Origin: Herbiconiux aconitum
GTDB taxonomy: Bacteria; Actinomycetota; Actinomycetes; Actinomycetales; Microbacteriaceae
Direction of reading: 5' to 3'
DNA: 64,000 nt
Assembly (NCBI RefSeq): GCF_024979235.1
Contig: NZ_JANLCM010000002.1
Span: forward strand, 372,001-436,000
The notes beneath the pieces are model-generated. The model had not been told where the DNA came from. It ran no database searches and saw only the letters and a program-made list of their open reading frames with translations. Both the position numbers and the translations under genes were made by a program. Below, piece by piece: positions 1 to 7,458 of the stretch; the first letter of the stretch is position 1; every line of letters begins with the position of its first letter.

Positions 1-533
1 AGCGCTTCGACCGGGTCGGGGGAGACGCGGCGCACGAGAAGATCCATCTGCAGACCCTCTGCGCGATGGCCGAGCTCGACTACAAGCAGCGCGCCACCCA
101 CGACTACGCGCAATACTTCCAGGCGATCGGGAATCTGGGCCTGGGTGACGACGCGCGAACGGAGGCGTTCCGACGCATGGTGTTCAACGTGATGGCCCGC
201 AATTGCGATGACCACACGAAGAACTTCTCGTTTCTGCTCGACCCGCCCGTTTCTGGAGGGGGCTGGCGGCTGGCTCCGGCCTACGACGTGACCTACGCCT
301 TCAACCCCGCTGGACGATGGACCTATCAGCACCTGATGTCGGTGAACGGCAGCTTCGGCGAGATCACACGAGAAGACCTCCTGGTGGTGGCCGACCGTTT
401 CCAGGTGCCGCACCGCTTCGACGTGATCTCGCAGGTTTCCGAGACGGTCGCGCAATGGGCCGGATTCGCTGATCAGGCCGGGATTCCTGCGGGCGAGGTC
501 GCGCGCATCCGGGAGACCTTCCCCGCGATGTGA
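1..533 (+). CDS. HipA-like serine/threonine kinase, C-terminal part (cut by window edge)
   Basis: The 5' end lies outside the window; the reading frame is open from base 3 and 176 residues are visible. HipA-family toxins are kinases of type II toxin-antitoxin modules. Seen here: the family motif NxDDHxKN as NCDDHTKNF (about 205-230) and the metal-binding LAPAYDV segment (about 271-291) that stands in for the DFG loop of other kinases. The C-terminus ends in an acidic helix with no extra domain. A HipB partner would normally lie upstream, outside the window. The XRE gene 270 bases downstream is separated by a tRNA gene and is not an obvious partner. Family assignment is strong; toxin function is inferred. 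Confidence 0.85.
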   Translation, partial: RFDRVGGDAAHEKIHLQTLCAMAELDYKQRATHDYAQYFQAIGNLGLGDDARTEAFRRMVFNVMARNCDDHTKNFSFLLDPPVSGGGWRLAPAYDVTYAFNPAGRWTYQHLMSVNGSFGEITREDLLVVADRFQVPHRFDVISQVSETVAQWAGFADQAGIPAGEVARIRETFPAM

Positions 534-574
534 ACACCGGGTGTCCGAACCCGTGCTAGTGTTAATTCTCGTGC

Positions 575-648
575 CGCGGGGTGGAGCAGTTCGGTAGCTC
601 GCTGGGCTCATAACCCAGAGGTCGCAGGTTCAAATCCTGTCCCCGCAA
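575..648 (+). tRNA. Initiator tRNA-fMet (CAU anticodon)
   Basis: A full cloverleaf can be folded. The acceptor stem pairs bases 576-581 with 641-646, and position 1 (C575) faces A647, the unpaired C1-A72 that marks bacterial initiator tRNAs. The anticodon stem CTGGG/CCCAG has the three consecutive G-C pairs typical of initiators. The loop is CTCATAA with anticodon CAT at 609-611. The T arm reads GGTTCAAATCC. The discriminator base is A648; the 3' CCA is not fully encoded (CA follows). An elongator tRNA-Met would pair position 1 with 72. Confidence 0.97.
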
Positions 649-656
649 CAAAAACG

Positions 657-686
657 AAAAGGCTCCGCCGTCAGGCGGGGCCTTTT
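657..686 (+). terminator. Intrinsic terminator of the initiator tRNA gene
   Basis: Nine-base arms (661-669 and 674-682, one G-T wobble) close a GTCA loop. They are preceded by AAAA and followed by TTTTC, just after the tRNA 3' end. Confidence 0.85.
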
Positions 687-801
687 CTGCGTCATGGACT
701 CCTCTCGAATGCGAGCCCAGTGCGGTGGGAACACCACAACCGCGAACACGAGTGCCCTGCGCGCTCTGGTCGCTCGCGCATGGGGTCGGTAGGCATGAGG
801 T

Positions 802-1152
802 GTGAGTTCAGACCCGTCCGAGGCCGCCCGCGTGCTCGGCGACCGCATCCGTGACGAACGGCGCCGGTTCGCGATCAGCCAGATGGACCTGGCCGAGCTC
901 GCCGGACTGCATTTCACGAACCTGGGGCGGATCGAGCGCGGACAGGCCAACCCCTCCCTCAGCACCATCCTGCGCATCGCGAGCGCCTTGAATCTGAACC
1001 CGGCATTCCTGGTCGACGGACTGACCGCCGACATGCTGCCCGACCGACCGCACACGGTCACCGTGGCCGACCTCATCCGCGCGCGAACCGCGGACGAGGA
1101 GAAGGCGGACGAGAAGAAGGTCGACGCGGGCAAGGCCGACGCGCAGAAGTAG
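802..1152 (+). CDS. XRE-family helix-turn-helix regulator
   Basis: Small DNA-binding protein of 116 residues. Residues 10-68 form a Cro/C1-type domain: the QMDLAELAGLHFTNLGRIERG stretch is the helix-turn-helix, followed by the usual NPSLSTILRIASALN helix pair. The tail after residue 92 is low-complexity and charged, with repeated EKAD/KKVD/GKAD units. The start is GTG; an AGG lies eight bases upstream. The gene stands alone between the tRNA and a convergent reductase gene, so its target is not evident. It could regulate itself, or be an antitoxin-like remnant, but no partner gene follows. Confidence 0.85.
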   Translation: MSSDPSEAARVLGDRIRDERRRFAISQMDLAELAGLHFTNLGRIERGQANPSLSTILRIASALNLNPAFLVDGLTADMLPDRPHTVTVADLIRARTADEEKADEKKVDAGKADAQK

Positions 1153-1217
1153 GCGCCGCGACGCACGAATCGCCCCCGGGGTATCCGGGAGCGATTCGGT
1201 GGCACGACGGGACGGGT

Positions 1218-1805
1218 CTAGTCGGTGATGACCACGACGCCCGTCGGGGCGTCGAGCAGCTCGACGGTGCGGGACGCGGCGCGGTCGATCTGCACCCGCG
1301 GCTCCGCCGGGAGCTGCTCCTCGTTGTACGTGCCGGGCCCGTAGAACTGGCCGTAGCTGAGCACGACCCCGCCCTCGGCGAGAACTGCCGACTCGAGCTG
1401 GGCGACGGCGCGGGCATCCGGACCGTCGGGCAGCTGCCACGCCACCGTCTGGGCGAGGATCTTCGGCGAGCCACCGCTGGCGTGGGCGGCATCGATGATG
1501 TTCTGGTTGCCCTCGGTGCGGATGCGCGCGTTGAGTTCGGCGTGGTCGCCGATCTTCGTCACGTCATCGGGCAGGTCGGTCAACTCGTTGAGGATGACGT
1601 CGGGCTTGAAGGCACTCACCGCCTTGATCAGCGCCTCGCGGTCGAACACGTCGATGACGATCGGTTCGGCACCCAACTGGGCGATCTGGTCGGCCTTGCC
1701 GGGCGAGCGGGTCATTCCGCCGACGATGTGTCCTGCTTCGACGAGCAGCGGGATGAGACGACGGCCGAGGACGCCGGAGGCTCCGGCGAGGAAGATTCGG
1801 GACAT
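1218..1805 (-). CDS. NAD(P)-binding epimerase/reductase-like protein (short)
   Basis: Protein of 195 residues starting MSRIFLAGASGVLG, with the GxxGxxG dinucleotide-binding loop at residues 8-14 and the second strand that ends in MTRSPGKA, as in NmrA/extended-SDR proteins. It is shorter than typical family members (250-330 residues) and lacks an evident YxxxK pair, so it may be an atypical or shortened member. An in-frame open stretch continues upstream, but the ATG at 1805 follows an AGG-containing leader and matches the family N-terminus. It lies 35 bases downstream of the MFS gene on the same strand and is probably co-transcribed with it. Confidence 0.75.
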   Translation of the reverse strand: MSRIFLAGASGVLGRRLIPLLVEAGHIVGGMTRSPGKADQIAQLGAEPIVIDVFDREALIKAVSAFKPDVILNELTDLPDDVTKIGDHAELNARIRTEGNQNIIDAAHASGGSPKILAQTVAWQLPDGPDARAVAQLESAVLAEGGVVLSYGQFYGPGTYNEEQLPAEPRVQIDRAASRTVELLDAPTGVVVITD

Positions 1806-1840
1806 GGGGGTTACCTGCTTTCTTTCTAGGGGGGTGGATG

Positions 1841-3067
1841 TCACGCGCGGCGCTTGAGGCGTGCCTGCGCGATGAGGCTGATGAGGGTGAGGAGGACGGT
1901 CAGGCCGGTGTACGCGACCACCGACGGGATCTCGCCGATGATGCCCACCAGCTGCCCCTCGATGATGATCGGGAGACCGAACGCGACATAGGAGACCACA
2001 TAGATCGCGGCCACCACTCCGGCTCGCTGGTGGGCCTCGGCGAGGGGGAAGATGAGGCGGAGTGCTGCCGTGAAACAGGCGCCGAACGCCACGCCGGCCA
2101 CGGCCTGCCCGATGAACATCGCGACGAGACTCCCGGCGAACACGCCGCCGATGATGCCGACGGAACCCACGAGGGCGGCGGAGATGCCGATGGTCATCGC
2201 TCGCCGCGGATCGACCTTTGCGAAAGACAGCCCGATGACGGCCGAGACCGCCGGTGCCACGAATCCGGCTGTCCCGTTCAGGAGGCCGCTGTCGAGATGG
2301 AAGACACTGCGCACCAGGCTGGGCGCCAGGCCGCCGGAGAGGCCGGCGAGCATCCACACCGCTGCGACGACCGGGGCGGCGGCCACGAACTCGCGGCGTG
2401 CGGCGGGCGGGATCGAGATGCGGGGGATCAGCGAGCGGAGCGCCCCGGGCGTTCGGCGCATGGTCTCGGGCGAGAAGATCACCACGAGGCCGCCGATGGC
2501 GGTGAGCGCGATGAGCACGACGAAGGTGACCGTGCTCGCGGCCGGGGTGAGTTGGATGGCGAGCCCGGCGAGCAGCGAGCCTGCGGCGAGTCCTCCGGTG
2601 AGGCTCACGCTGCCGAGGATCGTGCCGAGGCGCTTCTTGTCGGCCGGAGCCAGCTCGACCAGGGCTGCGGTGAACGCGGCCGTGGCGGCGCCGCTGGCGA
2701 TGCCCTGCACGATGCGTCCGGCGATGACCCAGCCGATGTCGGGGGCGACCAGGAAGAGGATGTTCGAGGCCAGCTGCACCGCGAGGGCGCCGACCAGAAC
2801 GGGACGACGGCCGATGTGATCGGAGAGGGAACCGAGCGTCAGCACGGCCGCCAGGAAGCCGATCGCGTAGGCGGCGAAGGCCACGGTGAGCATCGCGGGC
2901 GGAAACGCCCACTGCTGGCGGTAGACGACCAGGAGGGGGGTCAACGCCCCTGCCGCGAGGTACAGGCTCGTGAAGGCGACCGCGCTGCCGGCCATGGCCA
3001 GGCCGGCGGGGAGGGTGCGCCGTGCGCGGGTAGCTCCCGCGGTGGCGGAGAGCTGGTTGGTCAGCAC
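1841..3067 (-). CDS. MFS transporter (drug/sugar efflux type)
   Basis: Inner-membrane transporter of 408 residues with about twelve hydrophobic helices. The cytoplasmic loop between helices 2 and 3 reads GSLSDHIGRRPVL, the MFS motif A (GxLaDrxGrkxxl), which places it in the major facilitator superfamily; substrate is unknown. The start is GTG at 3067, supported by a strong AAGGAG five bases before it. It is divergent from a MocR-type regulator, 94 bases away, and precedes a short reductase gene on its own strand. That layout suggests an efflux-plus-reductase unit controlled by the MocR protein. Confidence 0.88.
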   Translation of the reverse strand: MLTNQLSATAGATRARRTLPAGLAMAGSAVAFTSLYLAAGALTPLLVVYRQQWAFPPAMLTVAFAAYAIGFLAAVLTLGSLSDHIGRRPVLVGALAVQLASNILFLVAPDIGWVIAGRIVQGIASGAATAAFTAALVELAPADKKRLGTILGSVSLTGGLAAGSLLAGLAIQLTPAASTVTFVVLIALTAIGGLVVIFSPETMRRTPGALRSLIPRISIPPAARREFVAAAPVVAAVWMLAGLSGGLAPSLVRSVFHLDSGLLNGTAGFVAPAVSAVIGLSFAKVDPRRAMTIGISAALVGSVGIIGGVFAGSLVAMFIGQAVAGVAFGACFTAALRLIFPLAEAHQRAGVVAAIYVVSYVAFGLPIIIEGQLVGIIGEIPSVVAYTGLTVLLTLISLIAQARLKRRA

Positions 3068-3147
3068 GGGAACTCCTTGATTGGTGTGGTTCGCATGACC
3101 TGATCGGCCGGCGTGATCCCGACTTTACGCACCGAGCGGCTTGGGAG

Positions 3148-3161
3148 TATGGTCCACTTCT
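3148..3161. promoter_or_regulatory. Possible MocR operator and -10 of the regulator gene
   Basis: Read on the minus strand this is GAAGTGGACCATA, which resembles the AAAGTGGNCTA-like sites described for the MocR regulator PdxR of Corynebacterium. On the plus strand TATGGT lies eight bases before the ATG at 3162 and could serve as a -10. A single site only; the assignment is tentative. Confidence 0.3.
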
Positions 3162-4610
3162 ATGGCAGAAGACCAGACCAATTCGTCGACCGGCTCGCTG
3201 GCCGGCTTCGGGGTCGACCTCCACCTGGACCTGAACGGCACCCGGCTTGGCGCCGGCCTCACGGCAGCGCTGCGGGAGGCCGTGCGCTCCGGGCGGCTGA
3301 CGCCGGGCACCCGGTTGCCGGCGTCGCGGGCACTCGCCGCCGACCTCGGCATCGCCCGCAGCACGGTGACGGAGTGCTATGCCGAACTGGTAGCGGAGGG
3401 TTGGCTCACGGCGCGGCAGGGATCGGGCACCCGGGTGGCCCAGCTCGCGACGCCGCGCCCTGCGGCCGGCGGGGGCGCTACCGCCACCGGTGGTGCGGCG
3501 GCCCCGGCCCAGCGGCGTTCCACCGGAGGCCTGTCACCGGGCGCGGGGGAGTTCGCGGAGTTCCCGCGGGTGCAGTGGCTCGCGGCGGCCCGGCGAGCCC
3601 TGGCGGCGGCGCCGCCGAGCGCCTTCGGCTACGGCGACCCGCTCGGCCGGATGGAGCTGCGCGAGGCCCTGGCTGACTACCTCTCGCGCGTGCGCGGTGT
3701 GCGGGCAGAGCCCGACCAGATCGTCATCTGCGCCGGATTCCACCACGGTTTGATGCTCGTGGCACAGGCGCTGAGATCACGGGGTGCGCGGGCGGTCGCC
3801 GTCGAATCGTACGGACTCGCCCTCTATCGTGACCTCCTGACCGACGCCGGGCTGAGCATCCCGCCCATCGCCGTCGACGACAGTGGCGCGCGCACCGACG
3901 AACTCGAGCAGCTCAGCGGCGTCGACGCCGTGCTGCTGACCGCGGCCCACCAGTTCCCCATCGGATTCGCGCTGTCGCCGGAGCGGCGAGCGGCCGCGCG
4001 TGACTGGGCGCGCGTCACGGGTGGGTGGATCCTCGAAGACGACTACGACGGAGAGTTCCGCTACGACCGCAAACCCGTCGGGGCCGTGCAGGGACTCGAT
4101 CCCGAGAGGGTCGTCTACTTCGGCACGGCGAGCAAATCGCTCGGGCCGGCGCTCCGGGTGGGCTGGATGGTGCTTCCGCAGTCGCTTCTGCCGGATGTCG
4201 TCGCGGCGAAGGGGCGCGTCGAGGTGGTGAGCGTGATCGAGCAGCTGACCCTGGCCGAGTTCATCACCTCGGGCGCCTTCGATCGCCATGTGCGCTCGCG
4301 TCGGCAGATCAACCGTCGTCGCCGCGAGCAACTCATCGACGCTCTCGCGGCGAACGCACCCGGCATCCGGGTGATCGGGATGGCTGCCGGGCTGCAGGCC
4401 GTACTCGTGCTGCCGCCGGGAACCGAGAACGCGGTGCGTGACGCAGCGGCCCGTCACGGGCTGCTCGTGAGCGGGCTGGCGGAGTTCCGCCATCCGGCAT
4501 TCGACAGCCCGCCGGTCGTTCGGGACGGACTCGTGGTGAACTTCTCGGCCCTCTCGGACGCGGCGTGGGAGCGGGCTCTGGCGATCCTGTGCAGTGTGTT
4601 GCCGCACTAA
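3162..4610 (+). CDS. MocR-type PLP-dependent GntR regulator
   Basis: Regulator of 482 residues. Residues 20-95 form a GntR winged helix (GTRLPASRALAADLGIARSTV). The rest is an aminotransferase fold I domain with the DDYDGEFRY motif and SKSLGPALRVGW, whose lysine would hold pyridoxal phosphate. MocR proteins sense PLP or amino-acid-like ligands and often control a divergent gene. Here that is the MFS exporter. An in-frame TTG lies 21 bases upstream, but the ATG at 3162 gives the family N-terminus (short lead, then the GntR domain). No strong ribosome site precedes the ATG. Family is certain; the effector is unknown. Confidence 0.92.
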   Translation: MAEDQTNSSTGSLAGFGVDLHLDLNGTRLGAGLTAALREAVRSGRLTPGTRLPASRALAADLGIARSTVTECYAELVAEGWLTARQGSGTRVAQLATPRPAAGGGATATGGAAAPAQRRSTGGLSPGAGEFAEFPRVQWLAAARRALAAAPPSAFGYGDPLGRMELREALADYLSRVRGVRAEPDQIVICAGFHHGLMLVAQALRSRGARAVAVESYGLALYRDLLTDAGLSIPPIAVDDSGARTDELEQLSGVDAVLLTAAHQFPIGFALSPERRAAARDWARVTGGWILEDDYDGEFRYDRKPVGAVQGLDPERVVYFGTASKSLGPALRVGWMVLPQSLLPDVVAAKGRVEVVSVIEQLTLAEFITSGAFDRHVRSRRQINRRRREQLIDALAANAPGIRVIGMAAGLQAVLVLPPGTENAVRDAAARHGLLVSGLAEFRHPAFDSPPVVRDGLVVNFSALSDAAWERALAILCSVLPH

Positions 4611-4620
4611 GGGCTCAGCC

Positions 4621-4655
4621 ACCCGCATCCAGGCCGCGGCCGCGTGCTCGCGGGT
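4621..4655. terminator. Hairpin between convergent genes
   Basis: ACCCGC (4621-4626) pairs with GCGGGT (4650-4655), and the loop contains the palindrome GGCCGCGGCC. It sits exactly between the MocR and dps stops. There is no T tract, so terminator function is only plausible. Confidence 0.35.
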
Positions 4656-5198
4656 CTAGTGCTTGGCGGGCGTGCGGTTCTCGGCGCTCACCATCCAGGC
4701 ATACTGCTCGAGCTTCTCGATGATCGCGTGCAGGAGGTCGGCGCTCGTCGGATCGGCGTCGTCGACCTCGTCATGAACCTCGCGCATCGTACCCACGGCG
4801 GCTTCGAGACGCACGGTGATGAGGTCGACCGTCGCGGCCGTGTCGACCTCGCCGTTCGGATACTCGGGGAGCGTCGTCGTGGCGGCCACGGTGTCGCTCC
4901 GGCCATCCGGAACCGCGTGCAGGGCGCGGAGTCGCTCGGCCACCACGTCGCTGAACTCGCGGGCGTCTTCGATGATCTCGTCGAGCTGCAGGTGCAGGTC
5001 GCGGAAGTTCTTGCCCACCACGTTCCAGTGCGCCTGCTTGCCCTGCAGATGCAGTTCGATCAGATCGACGAGCACCTTCTGCAGGTTGTCGGTGAGCTGC
5101 TTGGACGCCTTGAAGCCGCGCTCGGCGTTCTGCCGGCGGGTCGTCTTGGCCCCGGCGTCGGACGGGGCTTTCGCGGAACGGTCGATTGTCGTAGTCAT
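4656..5198 (-). CDS. dps: Dps-family DNA-protecting ferritin-like protein
   Basis: Protein of 180 residues. Dps proteins form hollow dodecamers that oxidise and store iron and protect DNA under starvation or oxidative stress. The signature KQAHWNV lies at residues 54-60. H57, D73 and E77 match the inter-subunit ferroxidase ligands. An N-terminal extension of about 28 residues contains several Lys and Arg and could bind DNA, as in other Dps proteins. The ATG overlaps the stop of the upstream TetR gene (ATGA), so the two are translationally coupled. That is an unusual arrangement for dps. Confidence 0.93.
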   Translation of the reverse strand: MTTTIDRSAKAPSDAGAKTTRRQNAERGFKASKQLTDNLQKVLVDLIELHLQGKQAHWNVVGKNFRDLHLQLDEIIEDAREFSDVVAERLRALHAVPDGRSDTVAATTTLPEYPNGEVDTAATVDLITVRLEAAVGTMREVHDEVDDADPTSADLLHAIIEKLEQYAWMVSAENRTPAKH

Positions 5199-5911
5199 GT
5201 TCCCTGTCTACGCCGCTCGGCAGCAGACGGCAGGGGATTGACAGTGGATGCCCGGTGGGAATATCCCTCGAGCATCGCCGTGAGGGTGCGGGCCACGCGC
5301 GGTTCGACGTCGACCACCGCGTGGGCGAGCCGCGGGTCGCTGCGATAGAGCTCCTCGACCTCCCGCCCCGGGGTCGCCATCTGCCAGTAGGCACCCGACA
5401 GGGAGGTGGCTGCGGCGATCAGGTCGATGGCCTGCTCGGCCGTCAGACCGGGCCGGATGCGTTGCAGCACCTCCGAGAGCGCGTCCACCTCGTCGAGGGT
5501 CACGCGTTTGAACTCCCGCACCGATTCGAGCGACACGTTGCGCTCGAGATTGAGCGGCGCTTGAGCAAGGAGATCGCAGAACACCGGGCGTGAGGCGAGT
5601 GACGCGGCCAGGGCATGGGCGACAGCGGAGGGCGAGGCCTCTCCGGCCAGCTCGAGCTCGGCCCGCACGGCGGGCCCCCACTCGCGCCATCCTTGGGCCG
5701 TCAGTCGCAGGAAGATCTGCTCCCGGGTCTCGAAGTACCGGAGCAGGGCCGATTTGTGCATGCCGACGGCCTCGGCGATGTCGGTGAGCGTGACGGTGCG
5801 GATGCCGCGCTCGGCACCCAGCCGGCGCGCGGCATCCAGGATCGCGACCTCGCGTTGCTGCTTGGCGTCGGCGCTGCGTGCGCGCTGGAAATCCGGTCCC
5901 GTTGTGGTCAT
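5195..5911 (-). CDS. TetR-family regulator
   Basis: Regulator of 238 residues. The N-terminal helix-turn-helix is at residues 41-60 (TLTDIAEAVGMHKSALLRYF), followed by a helical ligand-binding domain of the AcrR/TetR type. The start is ATG at 5911. A GTG 21 bases upstream is possible but would lie inside the promoter: TATGAT is six bases before this ATG, the leaderless pattern. A palindrome at 5928-5958, between this gene and the divergent dehydrogenase, is the likely operator. The 3' end overlaps dps by four bases, so dps would share its autoregulated transcript. Confidence 0.9.
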   Translation of the reverse strand: MTTTGPDFQRARSADAKQQREVAILDAARRLGAERGIRTVTLTDIAEAVGMHKSALLRYFETREQIFLRLTAQGWREWGPAVRAELELAGEASPSAVAHALAASLASRPVFCDLLAQAPLNLERNVSLESVREFKRVTLDEVDALSEVLQRIRPGLTAEQAIDLIAAATSLSGAYWQMATPGREVEELYRSDPRLAHAVVDVEPRVARTLTAMLEGYSHRASTVNPLPSAAERRRQGT

Positions 5912-5917
5912 GCATCG

Positions 5918-5923
5918 ATCATA
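5918..5923 (-). promoter_or_regulatory. -10 box of the TetR-dps transcript (leaderless type)
   Basis: TATGAT on the minus strand, six bases before the ATG at 5911, so transcription would begin at or next to the start codon. Confidence 0.65.
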
Positions 5924-5927
5924 GCGC

Positions 5928-5958
5928 AACACGGTTGTATTATTACCGAAACAGTGTT
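5928..5958. promoter_or_regulatory. TetR operator palindrome
   Basis: Imperfect 31-base palindrome with arms AACAC-N-GTT (5928-5936) and AAC-N-GTGTT (5950-5958). It lies between the TetR gene and the divergent dehydrogenase, in a short AT-rich stretch unlike its surroundings, where it could control both genes. Confidence 0.6.
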
Positions 5959-5970
5959 TTACTAACTGTC

Positions 5971-6840
5971 ATGTCAGAACAGATATGGTTCATCACCGGT
6001 TCCTCCCGCGGCTTCGGCCGCTCCCTCGTCTCCGCCGCCCTCGAGGCCGGCGACCGGGTCGTCGCCACCGCGCGGCGCCCCGAGCAGCTCGCCCCCTTCG
6101 TCGAGAAATACGGCGACCGCATCCTCCCGGTGGCGCTCGATGTCACCGACGCCGAGCAGGTGCGTGCCGCCGTCGCCCAGGGCGTCGACCGGTTCGGCCG
6201 CCTCGACGTCATCGTCAACAACGCCGGCTACGCCAACGTGTCGCCCATCGAGAACACGCCCGACGACGACTTCCGCACCCAGTTCGAGACCAACTTCTGG
6301 GGCGTCTACAACGTCTCGAAGGCGGCCATCCCCGTGCTCCGCGCGCAGGGCGGCGGCCTGATCATGCAGTTCTCGTCGGTGGGCGGCCGGGTCGGCGGTT
6401 CGCCGGGCATCGCGTCGTACCAGGCCGCGAAGTTCGCCATCGACGGCTTCAGCCGCGTGCTCCAGACCGAGACGGCGCCCTTCGGCATCCGCGTTCTCGT
6501 GGTGGAGCCGAGCGGTTTCGCCACCGATTGGGCGGGCTCGTCGATGACCGTGCACGAGCCAGGCGAAGGCTACGAGCAGACCGTCGGCGCCATGAACGCC
6601 CGGATGCGGCAGAGCACCGACGGCCCGGCCGGCGACCCCGACCGCGCCGCCGCCATCCTGGTTCAGGTGGCCAAGCGCCAGAACGTGCCCTACCACCTGC
6701 CACTCGGCGTCAACGCCGTCGAGATGTCGATCGCGCAGGATCGGCGACTGCTCGCCGACGACGAGGAATGGCGGCTGGTGAGTCGCTCGGCCGATTTCGG
6801 CGAGCCCTTCCCGGCGGAGTTCCCGGCCGACCAGGCCTGA
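5971..6840 (+). CDS. Short-chain dehydrogenase/reductase
   Basis: Protein of 289 residues, a classical SDR. Seen: cofactor loop TGSSRGFG at residues 8-15, NNAG motif, catalytic serine in FSSVGG and SYQAAKFA giving the YxxxK pair. The Arg after strand 2 (TARRPEQ) favours NADP(H). SDRs of this subgroup reduce or oxidise small carbonyl and alcohol substrates; the substrate here is unknown. The ATG at 5971 was chosen over upstream in-frame codons because it gives the standard SDR N-terminus. It is divergent from the TetR gene across a palindromic operator, so it is probably that regulator's target. Confidence 0.9.
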   Translation: MSEQIWFITGSSRGFGRSLVSAALEAGDRVVATARRPEQLAPFVEKYGDRILPVALDVTDAEQVRAAVAQGVDRFGRLDVIVNNAGYANVSPIENTPDDDFRTQFETNFWGVYNVSKAAIPVLRAQGGGLIMQFSSVGGRVGGSPGIASYQAAKFAIDGFSRVLQTETAPFGIRVLVVEPSGFATDWAGSSMTVHEPGEGYEQTVGAMNARMRQSTDGPAGDPDRAAAILVQVAKRQNVPYHLPLGVNAVEMSIAQDRRLLADDEEWRLVSRSADFGEPFPAEFPADQA

Positions 6841-6848
6841 CGCCGATT

Positions 6849-6854
6849 TAGGCT
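6849..6854 (+). promoter_or_regulatory. -10 box, leaderless type
   Basis: TAGGCT lies exactly six bases before the ATG at 6861. Confidence 0.55.
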
Positions 6855-6860
6855 GGAGGT

Positions 6861-7388
6861 ATGCGTTCGCCGGGAAGCACCGTCGTGGTCGTGGTCGGCG
6901 GGGTCACGGATGCGATCCTGCGCGAACTCGGACGCCTGCCGAACGTGCAGGCGCTGCGATTGACCGAAGACGACTCGCCGAGCCTCCGCACGGTGCTCGG
7001 TGCGGCCAACCGTCCGTTCCTCGTGCACGACCTCGACCCGTTGGCGGCGGTCGCAGCAGCGTGGCGCGGCTTCTTCGACGACCCGTCGACCATCGGGGTG
7101 CTTCGGGTGGAGGTGGAGTCGGCTCTCACCGCCTTCGCCGCTGGAGAGTCGGTCTTGCCCGACTACTACCTCGTGCTCGACCCGGAGGGCATCTCCCCGG
7201 CCGAGAGCCAATGGTGGTTGGGCGTGCTCGCGGCGGTGGCGCCGAGCCGCGTGCTGCCCGTGGAGGCGACCACTGCGTCGGTGCAACGGATGCTCGGCGC
7301 CCTTCCCACCGGGCGTGCCTGGCCCGACCCGGCCGGCTGGCTGCGTGAACTGCACCTCCAGGTGCCGGATCGGGCGGGGCTTCTGTAG
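6861..7388 (+). CDS. Hypothetical protein
   Basis: I do not recognise this 175-residue protein. It begins with a strongly hydrophobic beta-strand-like run (STVVVVVGGV) followed by an alternating alpha/beta pattern, so it may be a small Rossmann-like soluble domain. No signal peptide, cysteine cluster or known motif is visible. Codon use matches its neighbours. It is monocistronic: its own -10 box sits six bases upstream, and a strong hairpin terminator follows at 7411-7447. The GGAGG just before the ATG is too close (one base) to act as a ribosome site, which fits leaderless translation. Confidence 0.7.
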   Translation: MRSPGSTVVVVVGGVTDAILRELGRLPNVQALRLTEDDSPSLRTVLGAANRPFLVHDLDPLAAVAAAWRGFFDDPSTIGVLRVEVESALTAFAAGESVLPDYYLVLDPEGISPAESQWWLGVLAAVAPSRVLPVEATTASVQRMLGALPTGRAWPDPAGWLRELHLQVPDRAGLL

Positions 7389-7410
7389 CCGACATCCGCG
7401 ACACCGGATG

Positions 7411-7447
7411 CACGAAGGCCCCCGTCGTGTCGACGAGGGCCTTCGTG
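7411..7447. terminator. Bidirectional hairpin terminator
   Basis: Perfect 11-base arms CACGAAGGCCC (7411-7421) and GGGCCTTCGTG (7437-7447). Inside them is a second stem, CGTCG-TGT-CGACG. It lies between convergent genes and would end transcripts from both sides, although neither flank has a long T tract. Confidence 0.75.
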
Positions 7448-7458
7448 ATGGCGGTGGA

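Noticed and set aside
575..650. Initiator tRNA as an integration (att) site
   Set aside because: No integrase gene and no second copy of the tRNA 3' end were seen in the window.
1..1152. HipA and the XRE protein as a toxin-antitoxin pair
   Set aside because: HipB normally precedes and overlaps hipA. Here the XRE gene lies downstream, beyond a tRNA and its terminator.
1838..3103. Plus-strand open frame of 421 codons opposite the MFS gene
   Set aside because: Extremely rich in Asp, Glu, Gly and Arg, with no motifs; a shadow of the transporter gene.
3141..3161. TTG at 3141 as the MocR start
   Set aside because: It adds seven residues of no family match; the ATG at 3162 fits better.
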